NCBI RefSeq assembly: GCF_021533215.1
Contig: NZ_JAJNKA010000013.1
Location: 124,001 to 188,000, forward strand
Direction of reading: 5' to 3'
DNA length: 64,000 nt
From: Portibacter lacus
GTDB lineage: Bacteria > Bacteroidota > Bacteroidia > Chitinophagales > Saprospiraceae
In this document: piece by piece, positions 53,888-62,606 of the stretch
Position numbering within the stretch: position 1 is the stretch's first letter
How the letters are laid out: the number at the start of each line of letters is the position of its first letter
Position numbers and translations under genes: made by a program
The notes under the pieces: model-generated
What the model was told of the DNA's origin: nothing
Seen by the model: the letters and a program-made list of their open reading frames with translations, nothing else
Databases searched by the model: none

Positions 53888-55729
53888 CTATTGGTATCCT
53901 GCAGCCTGGAGTTCGAATAATTCTGAATAAAGCCCATCCATATCCATTAATTCTTCATGGGTTCCCATGCTCGATATTTTACCATCTTCCAGAACGATAA
54001 TTCTGTCCGCCATCCGAACAGTACTGAATCGGTGAGAAATGATAATGCTGGTCTTTCCCTTTGTAAGGTTTATAAAACGTTCGAAAACATCAAACTCCGC
54101 CCTCGCGTCTAGTGCACTTGTCGGTTCATCTAAAATTAAAACATTGGCATCCTTCATATACGCTCTAGCCAATGCTACTTTCTGCCATTGACCGCCAGAC
54201 AATTCTTGTCCTTTGACGAATCTTCGACCTAACTGTTGGTCATATCCATCGGGCATTTCGCTGATTACTTGGTCAGCAAGACTTAATGCAGCAGCTCTTT
54301 CTATCCGATCCTGGTCATCTAACTCATCAATATTTCCAACCGCAATGTTCTCTTTGATCGTGAATTCGTATCTGAAGAAATCTTGGAAAATAACTCCAAA
54401 CATTGCTTGATATTTTATCGGATCGAATTGATTGATATTGATACCATCTAGATATATCGCACCTTCAGTAGGCTCATAAAAACCGAGAATCAATTTAATA
54501 AGTGTTGTTTTTCCCGCACCATTTTGGCCTACAAATGCCATCTTCTCTCCCGCCTTTATTTTAAAATTGACACCTTTTAAAACTTCGTCTTCACTTCCTG
54601 GATATCTGAAATGTAAATTGTCAATGACGAATCCTTCCTTAATATCTGCTGGAATGTCAGCATACTTCTTACTTGGTTTGTCAATTTTTAGGTCTATAAA
54701 ATCAAAGTAATCTTTTAAATACAAGGCACTTTCAGAAATCCTTGTGAAAAGAGAGAAGAATTGTTGTAGGTTGTTTCTAAGTCTATTAAACGAACCTGAA
54801 AGGAATGTCAATTCACCTATCGTTAATACTCCAGAAAGAACACGGAAAATGATGAAAACATAGGCACCATAATAGGAGAGTACTCCTAATATATTAAATA
54901 GTGTACCATAGGCGGTTCTCTTAACAACGATGTTTTTATTCAGCTCGTAATACTTGTCTGATAAATTTCGAAACCGGTCAGCAACGAATTTAGTCAAGCC
55001 GAAAAGCTTTATTTCTTTAGCAGTATTAGAGTTTGCTCCTATATACCTTAGGTAATCTAGTTCTCTTCGCTCAGATGTCCATGACCTTGCTAGTGAATAA
55101 CGCTGATTGCTAAACTTGATTTCATTAAAGAATGATGGAATGATACTTAGGACTAAAAGAATAATAAGCAAGGGTTCGAAGTAGATTAAACCAGCTATTA
55201 AACTCAGAATCGAAATGATGCTTTGCAACTGATTTAGGGTGTTAGACATGAGATTAACCCTGCTACTTGTCTGTGTTCGCGCTCGTTCTAATTTGTCGTA
55301 GAAATCGGGATCTTCTAGCTGAGCAATAGATAACTCCTTTGTTTTATTTATGATTGTTACGGATGAACTATTAGAATATAGATCACCCATTAATCCGTCC
55401 GTGAGATTAATCAGCCGATTGATCACATCCGAAATAATCACGACTGTAAGCTCTAGTGCTACAAACTTCCATAGTGTTGAAAAATCTTGCTCAGCTCCAC
55501 TAAGGCTAGTCTGTTTTATGATCTCATCAATGATGATTTTCCCTATCCATAGAATGATAATGGGAGAAAATGCATTGAATAATCTAAGCAAAGCATTTGT
55601 CAAAAACATCTTAGGATTAATTTGCCAAATTTCTTTGAAAAACCTTGGGATATATCTTAATGCCTTAAAGGATTGTTTGAGGTCAGTTTTGTTCTGAGAT
55701 TTTTTTATTGATGTAAATTGTCTAGCCAC
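53888..55729 (-). CDS. ABC exporter, fused permease and ATPase
   Basis: A 613-residue half-transporter. Six transmembrane helices span about 35-330. The nucleotide-binding domain has Walker A VGQNGAGKTT near 400-408, signature LSGGQ near 511, Walker B VLILDEPTSALD near 530, and the H-loop ISHRFST. It would work as a homodimer and export a lipid, peptide or drug-like substrate. It converges on the phosphatase gene with ten bases between stops. Confidence 0.9.
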   Translation of the reverse strand: MARQFTSIKKSQNKTDLKQSFKALRYIPRFFKEIWQINPKMFLTNALLRLFNAFSPIIILWIGKIIIDEIIKQTSLSGAEQDFSTLWKFVALELTVVIISDVINRLINLTDGLMGDLYSNSSSVTIINKTKELSIAQLEDPDFYDKLERARTQTSSRVNLMSNTLNQLQSIISILSLIAGLIYFEPLLIILLVLSIIPSFFNEIKFSNQRYSLARSWTSERRELDYLRYIGANSNTAKEIKLFGLTKFVADRFRNLSDKYYELNKNIVVKRTAYGTLFNILGVLSYYGAYVFIIFRVLSGVLTIGELTFLSGSFNRLRNNLQQFFSLFTRISESALYLKDYFDFIDLKIDKPSKKYADIPADIKEGFVIDNLHFRYPGSEDEVLKGVNFKIKAGEKMAFVGQNGAGKTTLIKLILGFYEPTEGAIYLDGININQFDPIKYQAMFGVIFQDFFRYEFTIKENIAVGNIDELDDQDRIERAAALSLADQVISEMPDGYDQQLGRRFVKGQELSGGQWQKVALARAYMKDANVLILDEPTSALDARAEFDVFERFINLTKGKTSIIISHRFSTVRMADRIIVLEDGKISSMGTHEELMDMDGLYSELFELQAAGYQ

Positions 55730-55777
55730 TTATTAATTTATTGGAATATAAACCGCTAGATAGTAGATTTTGTTCCA

Positions 55778-56881
55778 TTATTTGAAAATGAGTTTATTAA
55801 TCTTAGTCCACATATCATCTTGGAAGGTTGTAGGAACTAAGGAATTATCTGGATCTGATCCCATTCGAATGACGATTAAATTCTCAGACGGCACGATGTT
55901 GATGAGTTGACTATTTTTTCCCATGGCTGCATACATGTCATCAGGTGCAGTCTGTGATAATGGCATATTTAAGGTTAATGGAATAGATGGGAGAACGAGT
56001 TGATCCTTCCCATTTAACCACCAAAGATATCCATATGCAGGATTTAATTCTTGTGAGGTAGAGACACTTGCTTCTATATATTCCATATCATCGAGAATAA
56101 CTTGATCCTTCCAGATTCCTTTATTCAGCATTAATAATCCAAATCTAGCCATGGATCTCGGCGTACTAGAGTAGACATGGTTATAATCTTGGTCAAACCA
56201 AAATCCATCCATGCCAATTGGGTCTCGTAATTTTGATTCGAAGTAATCGTCGAAAGACTGATTCGTTGCATTTTCTATGACTTGATCCAATATTGTGTAT
56301 GGGGCATTGTGGTAATACCACCGTTCTCCTGGTGGTACCATATAATTTAGACACTCTTTATCTGTGCAGAAAATATCACCTTCCGTATCTAATCCTGTGG
56401 TCATGGTCAGGTGATGTCTTACTGTAATAGCTTTTTCTTGTTCTTCAGTCAATGTAGACCATCCACTTCCTAAATATTCTGATGAAGATTTAGTAATATC
56501 TAAATAACCATCTTCTTGAGCTTGACCGATTAAAAACGAAGTAAGTGTTTTACCAGCTGACGCCCAGTACCAATTTGAACTTTGTGTGAATTCTTGATTG
56601 AGTATTCCTTTGTTCCAGTACTTTTCTATTACAATTTTGCCATCCTTTAAAATGAGGAAGCCTCTGGTTCCATTTGATTCTAGGAAGTCATATAAATCTG
56701 CTGTAGCCTCCTCATTCCAGTCTAACTCAGCAATGGAATAAGTGTCCCATTCATCTGAATTATTAGGTGGGAAGTATAGTTCGGTATCATTTTCTTCCTC
56801 TTCTTCTATGATAGGGTCAGTGGTTTTATCGCATTGAACGAAAATGAATAGTAGTAATAAATTGATGATGAAGATTCTCAA
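55778..56881 (-). CDS. Class C beta-lactamase-like serine hydrolase lipoprotein
   Basis: A 367-residue lipoprotein (MRIFIINLLLLFIFVQC) followed by a Glu/Asp-rich linker. The penicillin-binding fold shows Ser108-x-x-Lys111 in WASAGKT and Tyr190-x-Asn192 in YYHNAPY. The third motif is not obvious, as is common in esterase-like members. Family members include peptidases, esterases and true beta-lactamases, so activity on antibiotics should not be assumed. The ABC transporter gene lies 48 bases downstream on the same strand. Confidence 0.8.
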   Translation of the reverse strand: MRIFIINLLLLFIFVQCDKTTDPIIEEEEENDTELYFPPNNSDEWDTYSIAELDWNEEATADLYDFLESNGTRGFLILKDGKIVIEKYWNKGILNQEFTQSSNWYWASAGKTLTSFLIGQAQEDGYLDITKSSSEYLGSGWSTLTEEQEKAITVRHHLTMTTGLDTEGDIFCTDKECLNYMVPPGERWYYHNAPYTILDQVIENATNQSFDDYFESKLRDPIGMDGFWFDQDYNHVYSSTPRSMARFGLLMLNKGIWKDQVILDDMEYIEASVSTSQELNPAYGYLWWLNGKDQLVLPSIPLTLNMPLSQTAPDDMYAAMGKNSQLINIVPSENLIVIRMGSDPDNSLVPTTFQDDMWTKINKLIFK

Positions 56882-57035
56882 AATTCTTGATTTTCTTTTT
56901 GGACAATGAATTAAAGCAAAGGTTTAAATATTTGCATCGCTCCATATGACATTTAAAGATCAAATTTACAAGATCAGATCCAATTAGCAGGATTAAAATC
57001 AATTTATGTAAGCATTTGATTAATGCTATTTCGTC

Positions 57036-57398
57036 TTATGTTCCAAACAATTTCGTCTCAATTAGAGGACAAATTCCACAAGCTTTTATGCCATCTTGAA
57101 AGAACCATCTACAACTTTTCCTTAACGGACAATTTTCAAATTGACTTTCATCTTCAATAGGAGTTAAGAAAAAATTCATTTGATCTGGAACAGTACATTT
57201 ATCCCCACTCCAGTTTCCACATCCTTTAGAAACACAAGGCATTGTAGTACGGACGTTCTCTCTTTTTACAGTATCAAGCATTTCAGAATCAATAGTGATG
57301 ATCTCATCATAATATTCCAATTTGCCATCGATAAATTTCCCAAAAACTGAGTACCCCTTTTTTAAAGGGGCACTCGGACACATTTTCTTGTTATCCAT
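57036..57398 (-). CDS. Eight-cysteine small protein of unknown function
   Basis: A 120-residue cytosolic-looking protein with no signal peptide. Its eight cysteines are at 7, 55, 60, 68, 90, 96, 107 and 110, in the arrangement C-x4-CGNWSGDKC and C-x5-CRWFFQDGIKACGIC. This spacing suggests an iron-sulfur cluster or zinc site. I do not recognise a named family. Its start lies eight bases inside the end of the Pro/Trp-rich gene, so the two proteins are made from one message and probably act together. Confidence 0.7.
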   Translation of the reverse strand: MDNKKMCPSAPLKKGYSVFGKFIDGKLEYYDEIITIDSEMLDTVKRENVRTTMPCVSKGCGNWSGDKCTVPDQMNFFLTPIEDESQFENCPLRKSCRWFFQDGIKACGICPLIETKLFGT

Positions 57399-57717
57399 AT
57401 CTTTGCTTTACATCTACAAGATTTCTTTCAAATGCCTTTCTGTTGATTGGAAAAAATCCTGGGAATGGTGGAAAAGGAAATGGAACTCTTGGGCCGAATA
57501 TCGGGCCCCATGGACCAGGCCAAGGAATAGGCCAAGGGTATGGATCATCTGGATTAGGTTTATAAAAAACAGCATCTGAAAGATATTCTTTACCTGCTTT
57601 AAATGAACCTAGAAACTCGGATGTGGTTTTTGCCAACATTTGTTCGAGTTCTCTAGTCTGATCTTGGCTTAGATCTAATCCTTGAAGATTAACTTGAAAC
57701 ATTGCACTAGTTTTCAT
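57391..57717 (-). CDS. Small Pro/Trp-rich protein with helical N-terminus
   Basis: A 108-residue protein. Residues 1-45 (FQVNLQGLDLSQDQTRELEQ onward) predict a short strand and an amphipathic helix. Residues about 57-90 are extraordinarily rich in Pro, Trp, Phe and Gly (PYPWPIPWPGPWGPIFGP, then VPFPFPPFPGFFP), followed by a basic tail. There is no signal peptide and no cysteine. A leader-like helix followed by a low-complexity tail is reminiscent of ribosomally made peptide precursors, but no modifying enzyme is recognisable except possibly the overlapping eight-cysteine protein. Function unknown. Confidence 0.65.
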   Translation of the reverse strand: MKTSAMFQVNLQGLDLSQDQTRELEQMLAKTTSEFLGSFKAGKEYLSDAVFYKPNPDDPYPWPIPWPGPWGPIFGPRVPFPFPPFPGFFPINRKAFERNLVDVKQRYG

Positions 57718-57846
57718 ACAGTTATGGTTTAGTGGTTAAGAGAATGTATAAAAAAGAAGGGCGTTAGGCAGTCTATAATTAAGAGTAATTTGCGTTGAAA
57801 ATTGTTACCTTAAATCAAATAAAATTATAATCACTTAAGAATTTAG

Positions 57847-57877
57847 TTGTATAACTAAAAAATTAGTTATACATTTG
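57847..57877 (+). promoter_or_regulatory. BlaI-type operator covering the promoter
   Basis: TGTATAACTAA (57848-57858) and TTAGTTATACA (57863-57873) are a perfect 11-base inverted repeat around AAAA. The same bases hold TTG (57847-57849), then 20 bases, then TACATTTG (57870-57877), a full Bacteroidota promoter. Transcription would begin at about the ATG at 57882, so the message is nearly leaderless. Confidence 0.7.
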
Positions 57878-57881
57878 GAGT

Positions 57882-58244
57882 ATGGACAAACTAACAAAAG
57901 CAGAAGAAGAGGTAATGCAATTGTTCTGGGAACATGGCCCTAGTACAGTTAGCCAATTAATAGAGCAGATGCCGGATCCGAAGCCACCGCATTCTACCGT
58001 TTCTACCTTTGTACGAATTCTTGAGAAGAAGAAGTTTTTAGATCATAAAGCTTATGGTCGTACTTATGAATATTTTCCTTTGATCGCAAAATCGGATTAT
58101 TCTAAATTTTCACTGAAGAAGTTGGTTGGGAATTATTTCGATGGTTCTATGAATTCATTAGTATCTTTTCTTGTGAAAGAAGAGAATTTGAGCCTGAAAG
58201 ACTTAAGCAATATTATCAATGACCTAAAAGACGAAGAACAATGA
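57882..58244 (+). CDS. blaI: BlaI/MecI/CopY-family repressor
   Basis: A 120-residue winged-helix repressor. LTKAEEEVMQLFWEHGPSTV, SQLIEQMPDPKPPHSTVSTF and VRILEKKKFLDHKAYGRTYEYFPL form the DNA-binding domain of the BlaI family; the C-terminal helices form the dimer. The family is inactivated when a BlaR1-type partner triggers its cleavage. Its stop overlaps the start of the M56 gene (ATGA), and a perfect palindrome of BlaI-operator type covers the promoter, so it should autoregulate. Confidence 0.92.
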   Translation: MDKLTKAEEEVMQLFWEHGPSTVSQLIEQMPDPKPPHSTVSTFVRILEKKKFLDHKAYGRTYEYFPLIAKSDYSKFSLKKLVGNYFDGSMNSLVSFLVKEENLSLKDLSNIINDLKDEEQ

Positions 58245-61200
58245 TTGCATTCATACTTAAAGTTTCCCTGTGCTGGCTCTTTTTTTATGGAGTCTATGAA
58301 TTGTTCTTAAAGAATAAGACCTTTTTTAATGCGAACAGGACTTATTTACTAGTTACACTAGCGGCTGGGATTATATTGCCTTTGTTGGAATTTGTTCCGT
58401 GGAAAAATGAGTCTAATGTAGCTCATGTTATCTATCCGATGTTGATGGAAATCGACGACTTGCAGGCAGTTGTGGCCAGAAAAGAAGTTGATACATTTAA
58501 CTGGATGAATATTTTATACTTCATCTACGCGGTCGGATTTATCGTAAGTTTTGTTCGATTTTCCATGGGTATTAAGAGAGTGCTGGAATTGTTCTGGGCA
58601 TCTGAAAAAACAGTTAAAAATGGTTACACATTAGTGATGACTGAAGAGAAACATCTTCCATTTTCATTTTTCAATTGGGTATTCTTTAGTAAGAAAATGT
58701 CGATGGGGAATGAAATTGATGGAATTCTTCACCATGAAATAGAGCATATCAAAGGCAGGCATAGTATAGATGTCTTGGTTACAGAATTATTGAAGGTTAT
58801 CTTTTGGTGTAGTCCGATGATCTACTTGTATAAAAATGCTCTAAAAGAAATTCATGAATACTTGGCAGATCAAGTAGTCATCAAAAACACAGATAAAAAG
58901 ACTTATAAACAGTTATTGCTGACGCAAACGAATAATAGTTTGCAAATGGCACTAACGCATCAATTTTTCAATTCACATTTAAAAAACAGATTAAAAATGA
59001 TCAATCAAAAACGCTCAGGACGTCCGACCTTAGTTATGTATGCGCTAGGCATCCCAGTGTTATTGTTGTTATTATTTGCATTTACATTTGCTATTCAAGG
59101 TCCCAATGCTACCAATGAAAATGTTCCAGAACTTATACAAAATATAGGTAAGTACTATATGGAGGAGGACCCTCAAAAGGCTCCGTATTTTCAGATCGAT
59201 GGAAAAGATATAGAATTGCCACTTTTTAACCACATTTCTTTGTATGGAAATATAGGAAACGCTGTTGTTTTGTTGCCAGAAGATGCGATAAGGAAATTCG
59301 GAGAACGAGCTAAGTTGGGATATATAAATTTTGAAAGACCAATTTTAAAGCAAAAGGAACTATTAGTAGACGGTTATAATCCAAGAAAATATAGATATGA
59401 TGCCGAGTTGATTGTTTCTGGAATGGAAGTAAGGAAGAAATATTTTCCTAATAATGCAGTTAAGCTTGAAAAAACTATACCTAGTGCTGGAAAAAAGATG
59501 ATGACTATTTTGATGGCTGGAATTTCAACTGATGTGACGGAGAAGAATATTGGGCCTAGAACATTTAATGAAGAACTAGAAACCGATTATGAGAGTATTG
59601 CTAGGTTTCCTGCTTGTGAAGATAAAGGAATGAAAGACAGGGATTTGTTACGTTGTTCTTATAAAGAAATGCTAGACTATGTTTATTCAAATTTAGAATA
59701 CCCTGAGAAGGCTAGGAAGAATGGTGTTCATGGAAGTGCTAGTATAGATTTTGTAGTTACAAGTAAAGGGGAACTGGAAGATTTTAATATTTATAGAAAT
59801 CTTGGAGGAGGTTGCGCATATGCTGCTTTAGATGCGGTTAAGAAGCTAAAAGATCTTGACCAAAAGTGGATTCCTGCAATGAAAGATGGAAAAGCGGTTA
59901 ATATGAGATATGTTCTTCCAATTAGATTTGAACTAGATGAAGAAGGAAGAGATGCTTACGAAAGTCTAGAACTTAAGGTCGATACCATTCCTGCCCAAAG
60001 TACTAGAAATATTGAAACTACAAATGAAATCTTCAAGGTGGTAGAGCAAATGCCTAGATTCCCAGGATGTGAGAGCATAAGCGGCACGAATGCGGAGAAA
60101 GAAGATTGCGCGAAGCAAAAAATGCTTGAATATATCTATACAAATTTGAAATATCCTAAAGTAGCACGTGATGCAGGAATAGAAGGAATGGCTGTAGTTC
60201 AATTTGTAATTACAAGTGAAGGAAGAATTAAAGATGCTAAAGTGGTTAGGAGTTTAAGTCCAGAAACCGATGAAGAAACACTGAAGGTTGTAGAAAGTAT
60301 GGATTTTATGGATTCGAACTGGACTCCAGGTTATCAGCGCGGAAATGCTGTTAACGTTCAGTATACTCTTCCTATACGATTTAAGTTAGAAGGTGACAAA
60401 GCAAAGGAAGGAGTATTGCCTTTGCAAGAAGTCGAAATTAAGAAAAATATTTCAGCCGATAATGCATCAAAACCTTCACCACTCATCTATGTAGATGGAG
60501 CATTATACGAAGGAGAAGTAAATGACATTGACAAAGAAAAAATCGCAAGTGTCAATGTAATTAAAGGAGAACCTGCAATTGCTCAGTATGGAGAGCAAGC
60601 GAAAGATGGAGTGATAAACATTACGACAAAAGAAAGTGTGGTTAAACCAACGACCAAAAATATCGTAGGTAAAGCTAAGCCGATCATTTATGTAGATGGA
60701 GCATTATACGAAGAAGAAGTAGATGACATTGACAATGAAGAAATCGCAACAATCAACATATATAAAGGTGAAAGTGCAATTGTTAAGTATGGAGAACAAG
60801 CGAAAGATGGAGTGATAAACATCACAACAAAAGCTGGTCAAGATAAAGGAGAAGTTGATAGTGAGAATGATGCAAATTTCAAAATTTATGAAAATAGACT
60901 TGCATCCACAAAATTTGGTAATGAAAGAAAAATTTATGCTTTTGGTAAGGTAATAAAAAATGGTCCTGTTTCTTTCATGAAACCAAGTTTAAATTTGTCT
61001 GATTATAGAAAAGAAAGAATGACTGAAATTAGAGCCATAGGTACAATTGAAGGTGCAGATTCAGAAAATGTAGAAGAGCCTTTTATTGTCGTTGATGGAG
61101 AAGAAAAGGATAATTCAGAATTTTCAATGGATGAAATTAAGCCAGATGATATTGCAAGCATCAATGTATTAAAAGGCGAAACTGCAATAGAAAAGTATGG

Positions 61201-61927
61201 TTATAAAGGTGTTAATGGCGTCATCGAAATTACGACCAAAAATGCTCAAGGGAAAGTAGAAAATTACAAGCCAGGACCTAATAATACTCCTGCTTATTTT
61301 CCTGGATGTGATGATGAAACCGATGCAGCAGCTAAGGACAAATGCTCAAAAACAAATTTAATCAACTACCTCTATAAAAACATTAAGTATCCTGCTGAAG
61401 CTAGGAAACAAGGTGTGGAAGGAATGGTAGTAACTTCATTCGTCATTGATCAGAATGGAAAGATGAAGAATTTTAACTTAAAGCGTAAAGTGGCAGGTTT
61501 AGATGATAGTGCATTGGCTATTATTGATAAAATGGCGAAAGAAATTGTTTGGACTCCTGCAATGAAGGATGGGAAAGCTGTGGCGATGGAATTCAATCTT
61601 CCGATAAGCTATAAGTTGCCGGCAGAAAAACAGGCTGATAAGGAGATCTTAGAGATTAGAGAAGGTGGTGAGTTATCGTTACAGCAAGTAGCAATCTTCC
61701 CTAATCCAGCGAAAGAAATGGTTAATATCAAATTCGAAGCGGAAGCAAAACCAGTAATTCTTGATTTGTTTAACATTGAAGGAAAGCAATTATATCAGAA
61801 AGTGTATTCTGATTTTAATGGAAGTTTTGATCAATCGATTAATCTGACACAATTCTCAGAAAAAGTCATTCTAATTAGAGTTAGTCAAGAAGGAAAAACC
61901 TTTACAAGGAAGCTTGTTGTGGAGTAA
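58241..61927 (+). CDS. BlaR1-like M56 metallopeptidase fused to TonB C-terminal, plug-like and T9SS sorting domains
   Basis: A 1228-residue protein. Transmembrane helices lie at about 1-22, 33-53, 85-107 and 265-286. The M56 zinc motif is HEIEH (165-169) in the cytosolic segment. The periplasmic part holds three TonB C-terminal-like domains (about 456-565, 607-716, 1019-1127), each starting FP(A/G)C with a second conserved Cys. Three copies of a SusC-plug-like module (YVDGALYEGEV, then AIAQYGEQAKDGVINITTK) lie near 747-797, 812-863 and 947-1000, and degenerate pieces at 335-365. The end (FPNPAKEMVNIKFEA at 1153, last residues TFTRKLVVE) is a type A T9SS sorting domain. BlaR1 family members cleave a BlaI repressor when they sense a signal. 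The sorting domain on a polytopic membrane protein is unexpected. Confidence 0.85.
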   Translation: MIAFILKVSLCWLFFYGVYELFLKNKTFFNANRTYLLVTLAAGIILPLLEFVPWKNESNVAHVIYPMLMEIDDLQAVVARKEVDTFNWMNILYFIYAVGFIVSFVRFSMGIKRVLELFWASEKTVKNGYTLVMTEEKHLPFSFFNWVFFSKKMSMGNEIDGILHHEIEHIKGRHSIDVLVTELLKVIFWCSPMIYLYKNALKEIHEYLADQVVIKNTDKKTYKQLLLTQTNNSLQMALTHQFFNSHLKNRLKMINQKRSGRPTLVMYALGIPVLLLLLFAFTFAIQGPNATNENVPELIQNIGKYYMEEDPQKAPYFQIDGKDIELPLFNHISLYGNIGNAVVLLPEDAIRKFGERAKLGYINFERPILKQKELLVDGYNPRKYRYDAELIVSGMEVRKKYFPNNAVKLEKTIPSAGKKMMTILMAGISTDVTEKNIGPRTFNEELETDYESIARFPACEDKGMKDRDLLRCSYKEMLDYVYSNLEYPEKARKNGVHGSASIDFVVTSKGELEDFNIYRNLGGGCAYAALDAVKKLKDLDQKWIPAMKDGKAVNMRYVLPIRFELDEEGRDAYESLELKVDTIPAQSTRNIETTNEIFKVVEQMPRFPGCESISGTNAEKEDCAKQKMLEYIYTNLKYPKVARDAGIEGMAVVQFVITSEGRIKDAKVVRSLSPETDEETLKVVESMDFMDSNWTPGYQRGNAVNVQYTLPIRFKLEGDKAKEGVLPLQEVEIKKNISADNASKPSPLIYVDGALYEGEVNDIDKEKIASVNVIKGEPAIAQYGEQAKDGVINITTKESVVKPTTKNIVGKAKPIIYVDGALYEEEVDDIDNEEIATINIYKGESAIVKYGEQAKDGVINITTKAGQDKGEVDSENDANFKIYENRLASTKFGNERKIYAFGKVIKNGPVSFMKPSLNLSDYRKERMTEIRAIGTIEGADSENVEEPFIVVDGEEKDNSEFSMDEIKPDDIASINVLKGETAIEKYGYKGVNGVIEITTKNAQGKVENYKPGPNNTPAYFPGCDDETDAAAKDKCSKTNLINYLYKNIKYPAEARKQGVEGMVVTSFVIDQNGKMKNFNLKRKVAGLDDSALAIIDKMAKEIVWTPAMKDGKAVAMEFNLPISYKLPAEKQADKEILEIREGGELSLQQVAIFPNPAKEMVNIKFEAEAKPVILDLFNIEGKQLYQKVYSDFNGSFDQSINLTQFSEKVILIRVSQEGKTFTRKLVVE

Positions 61928-61953
61928 AATACATAACTAAGTCGGAAGACTTT

Positions 61954-61988
61954 GGGGTAGGGTGTGTTATGCAGCTTACCCCTTTTTT
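61954..61988 (+). terminator. Rho-independent terminator of the blaI-M56 operon
   Basis: GGGGTAGG and CTTACCCC form a stem with one mismatch and a loop of about 13 bases, followed by TTTTTT. It lies 27 bases after the stop codon. Confidence 0.75.
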
Positions 61989-62064
61989 ATTTAGTGGACA
62001 GATGATAATGGATAGAGGAAAGCTGACAGTTGATAGTTGTGATAGATGACAATAAAAACATTTT

Positions 62065-62440
62065 CCCGCAGATACCGCAAATTCCGCAGATTAAATTTCA
62101 TTTAGACCTCGTATGCCAGTGTGAGGAATAACTGGGAAGGCGAGGATTGTGACCTGTCTTGCTATAGCGAGAAGCTGAATGATCTGAATAATGAATATAG
62201 GAAAATGGATAGGGGATAGGTGACAGCGAAAAAAAGATTTCCCGCAGATGCCACAGATGACGCAGATTAAATTTCATTTAGACCTCGTATGCCAGTGTGA
62301 AGAAAAACTGGAAAGGCTAGGATTGTGACCTGTCTTGCTTTAGCGAGAAGCTGAATGATCTGAATAATGGATAGAGGAAAATGGATAGGGGATAGGTGAC
62401 AGCGAAAAAGATTTCCCGCAGATACCGCAGAGGACGCAGA
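62065..62440. repeat. Tandem intergenic repeat, period about 175 bases
   Basis: CCCGCAGAT recurs at 62065, 62241 and 62415, inside a CCGCAGAT..CGCAGATTAAA-type segment resembling intergenic repeats I recall from many bacteria. Each full unit contains an 83-base module (62099-62181 and 62275-62357) bounded by CATTTAG and CTGAATG and containing GACCTGTCTTGC...GCGAGAAGCT, which is the array A module with about 40 extra bases. Those extra bases hold CCTCG/CGAGG and CCAGT/ACTGG pairings in the first copy. No gene is seen between 61989 and 62606. Confidence 0.8.
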
Positions 62441-62545
62441 TTAAAAAAAAATAGTCTCGGAACAATGTAATACTTCTAGATAAGCCAAGAGGGAAGCTGA
62501 GAAGAGTAGTATTTATTGTAATCGTAGATTTCTACGCAAGATCTA

Positions 62546-62580
62546 TCACTCTTGTCCGATTACCAGCGGATGCATCTCCT
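62546..62580 (-). repeat. Copy of the CCGCTGGTRATCGGAC element
   Basis: On the minus strand this reads CATCCGCTGGTAATCGGACAAG, closely matching elements at about 48202 and 48377. It lies just beyond the 3' end of the hydrolase gene. It shows that the family is dispersed and found in both orientations. Confidence 0.65.
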
Positions 62581-62606
62581 TGCATTTATCTTCCGAAAAT
62601 TACACA

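Noticed and set aside
55778-57717. Beta-lactam resistance cluster (class C-like hydrolase near blaI and a BlaR1-like gene)
   Set aside because: The hydrolase is on the opposite strand, separated by two other genes, lacks a clear third active-site motif, and the BlaR1-like protein has no penicillin-binding sensor domain, so a resistance role is not supported.
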